Positions 7,010 through 7,039 of a stretch of DNA of 7,039 nt are shown here, piece by piece. Location of the stretch: contig JABUUG010000028.1 of assembly GCA_021443285.1 (NCBI GenBank), positions 15,448 through 22,486 on the forward strand. Direction: 5' to 3'. The notes under the pieces were generated by a model. The model was not told where the DNA came from. It did not search any database and worked only from the letters and a program-made list of their open reading frames with translations. Origin of the DNA: Bacteroidaceae bacterium (lineage in GTDB: Bacteria; Bacteroidota; Bacteroidia; Bacteroidales; Bacteroidaceae). The translations under genes and the position numbers were made by a program. Position 1 is the first letter of the stretch. Every line of letters starts with the position of its first letter.

Positions 7010-7039
7010 AGTTAAAGTGTAGTTAAAGTGTAGTTAAAG
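7010..7039. repeat. 11-bp tandem repeat upstream of mutS2, running off the window
   Basis: The unit AGTTAAAGTGT occurs at 7010-7020 and 7021-7031 and continues for 8 matching bases (7032-7039) to the window edge, so at least 2.7 exact copies are present. It lies 12 bp upstream of the mutS2 TTG start. A period of 11 bp is close to one helical turn, so it could place regulator sites on one face of the DNA, or be a slippage-prone repeat in the promoter or leader. Confidence 0.8.

Overview
The window reads as a chromosomal segment of a Bacteroidota bacterium, most like Prevotella or a close relative. Three signs support this: the short type III 3-phosphoglycerate dehydrogenase with Lys where most homologues have the catalytic His, a Bacteroidota-type promoter (TAnnTTTG at -7) ahead of serC, and A-rich start regions in place of a strong Shine-Dalgarno. 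The genus is inferred from remembered family resemblance, not from a search. No phage, IS, CRISPR, tRNA or rRNA is visible.

All five genes lie on the minus strand, so transcription runs from high to low coordinates. Order of transcription: mutS2 (6997-4349, apparent TTG start, 11-bp tandem repeats just upstream); a 145-bp gap with a promoter and a 9-bp inverted repeat; serC (4203-3133); a 171-bp gap; serA (2961-2044); 11 bp; a DUF1015 protein (2032-758); 37 bp; and a DMT/EamA transporter (720 to beyond base 1, cut by the window edge). The transporter has no standard start codon ahead of its first membrane helix.

serA and serC supply the first two steps of the phosphorylated serine pathway: 3-phosphoglycerate to 3-phosphohydroxypyruvate to O-phosphoserine. 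No serB phosphatase is present here. The third gene of the unit is instead a DUF1015 protein with an ADGHHR motif resembling the phosphate-handling GxHR motif of the ParB/sulfiredoxin/SerK fold. This makes it a plausible phosphoserine- or serine-phosphate-acting enzyme, which is the most interesting hypothesis in the window. The EamA protein could move a small metabolite such as an amino acid, but its substrate cannot be read from sequence. mutS2 encodes a MutS-like ATPase with a C-terminal Smr domain and probably belongs to a separate transcript or is only partly co-transcribed.
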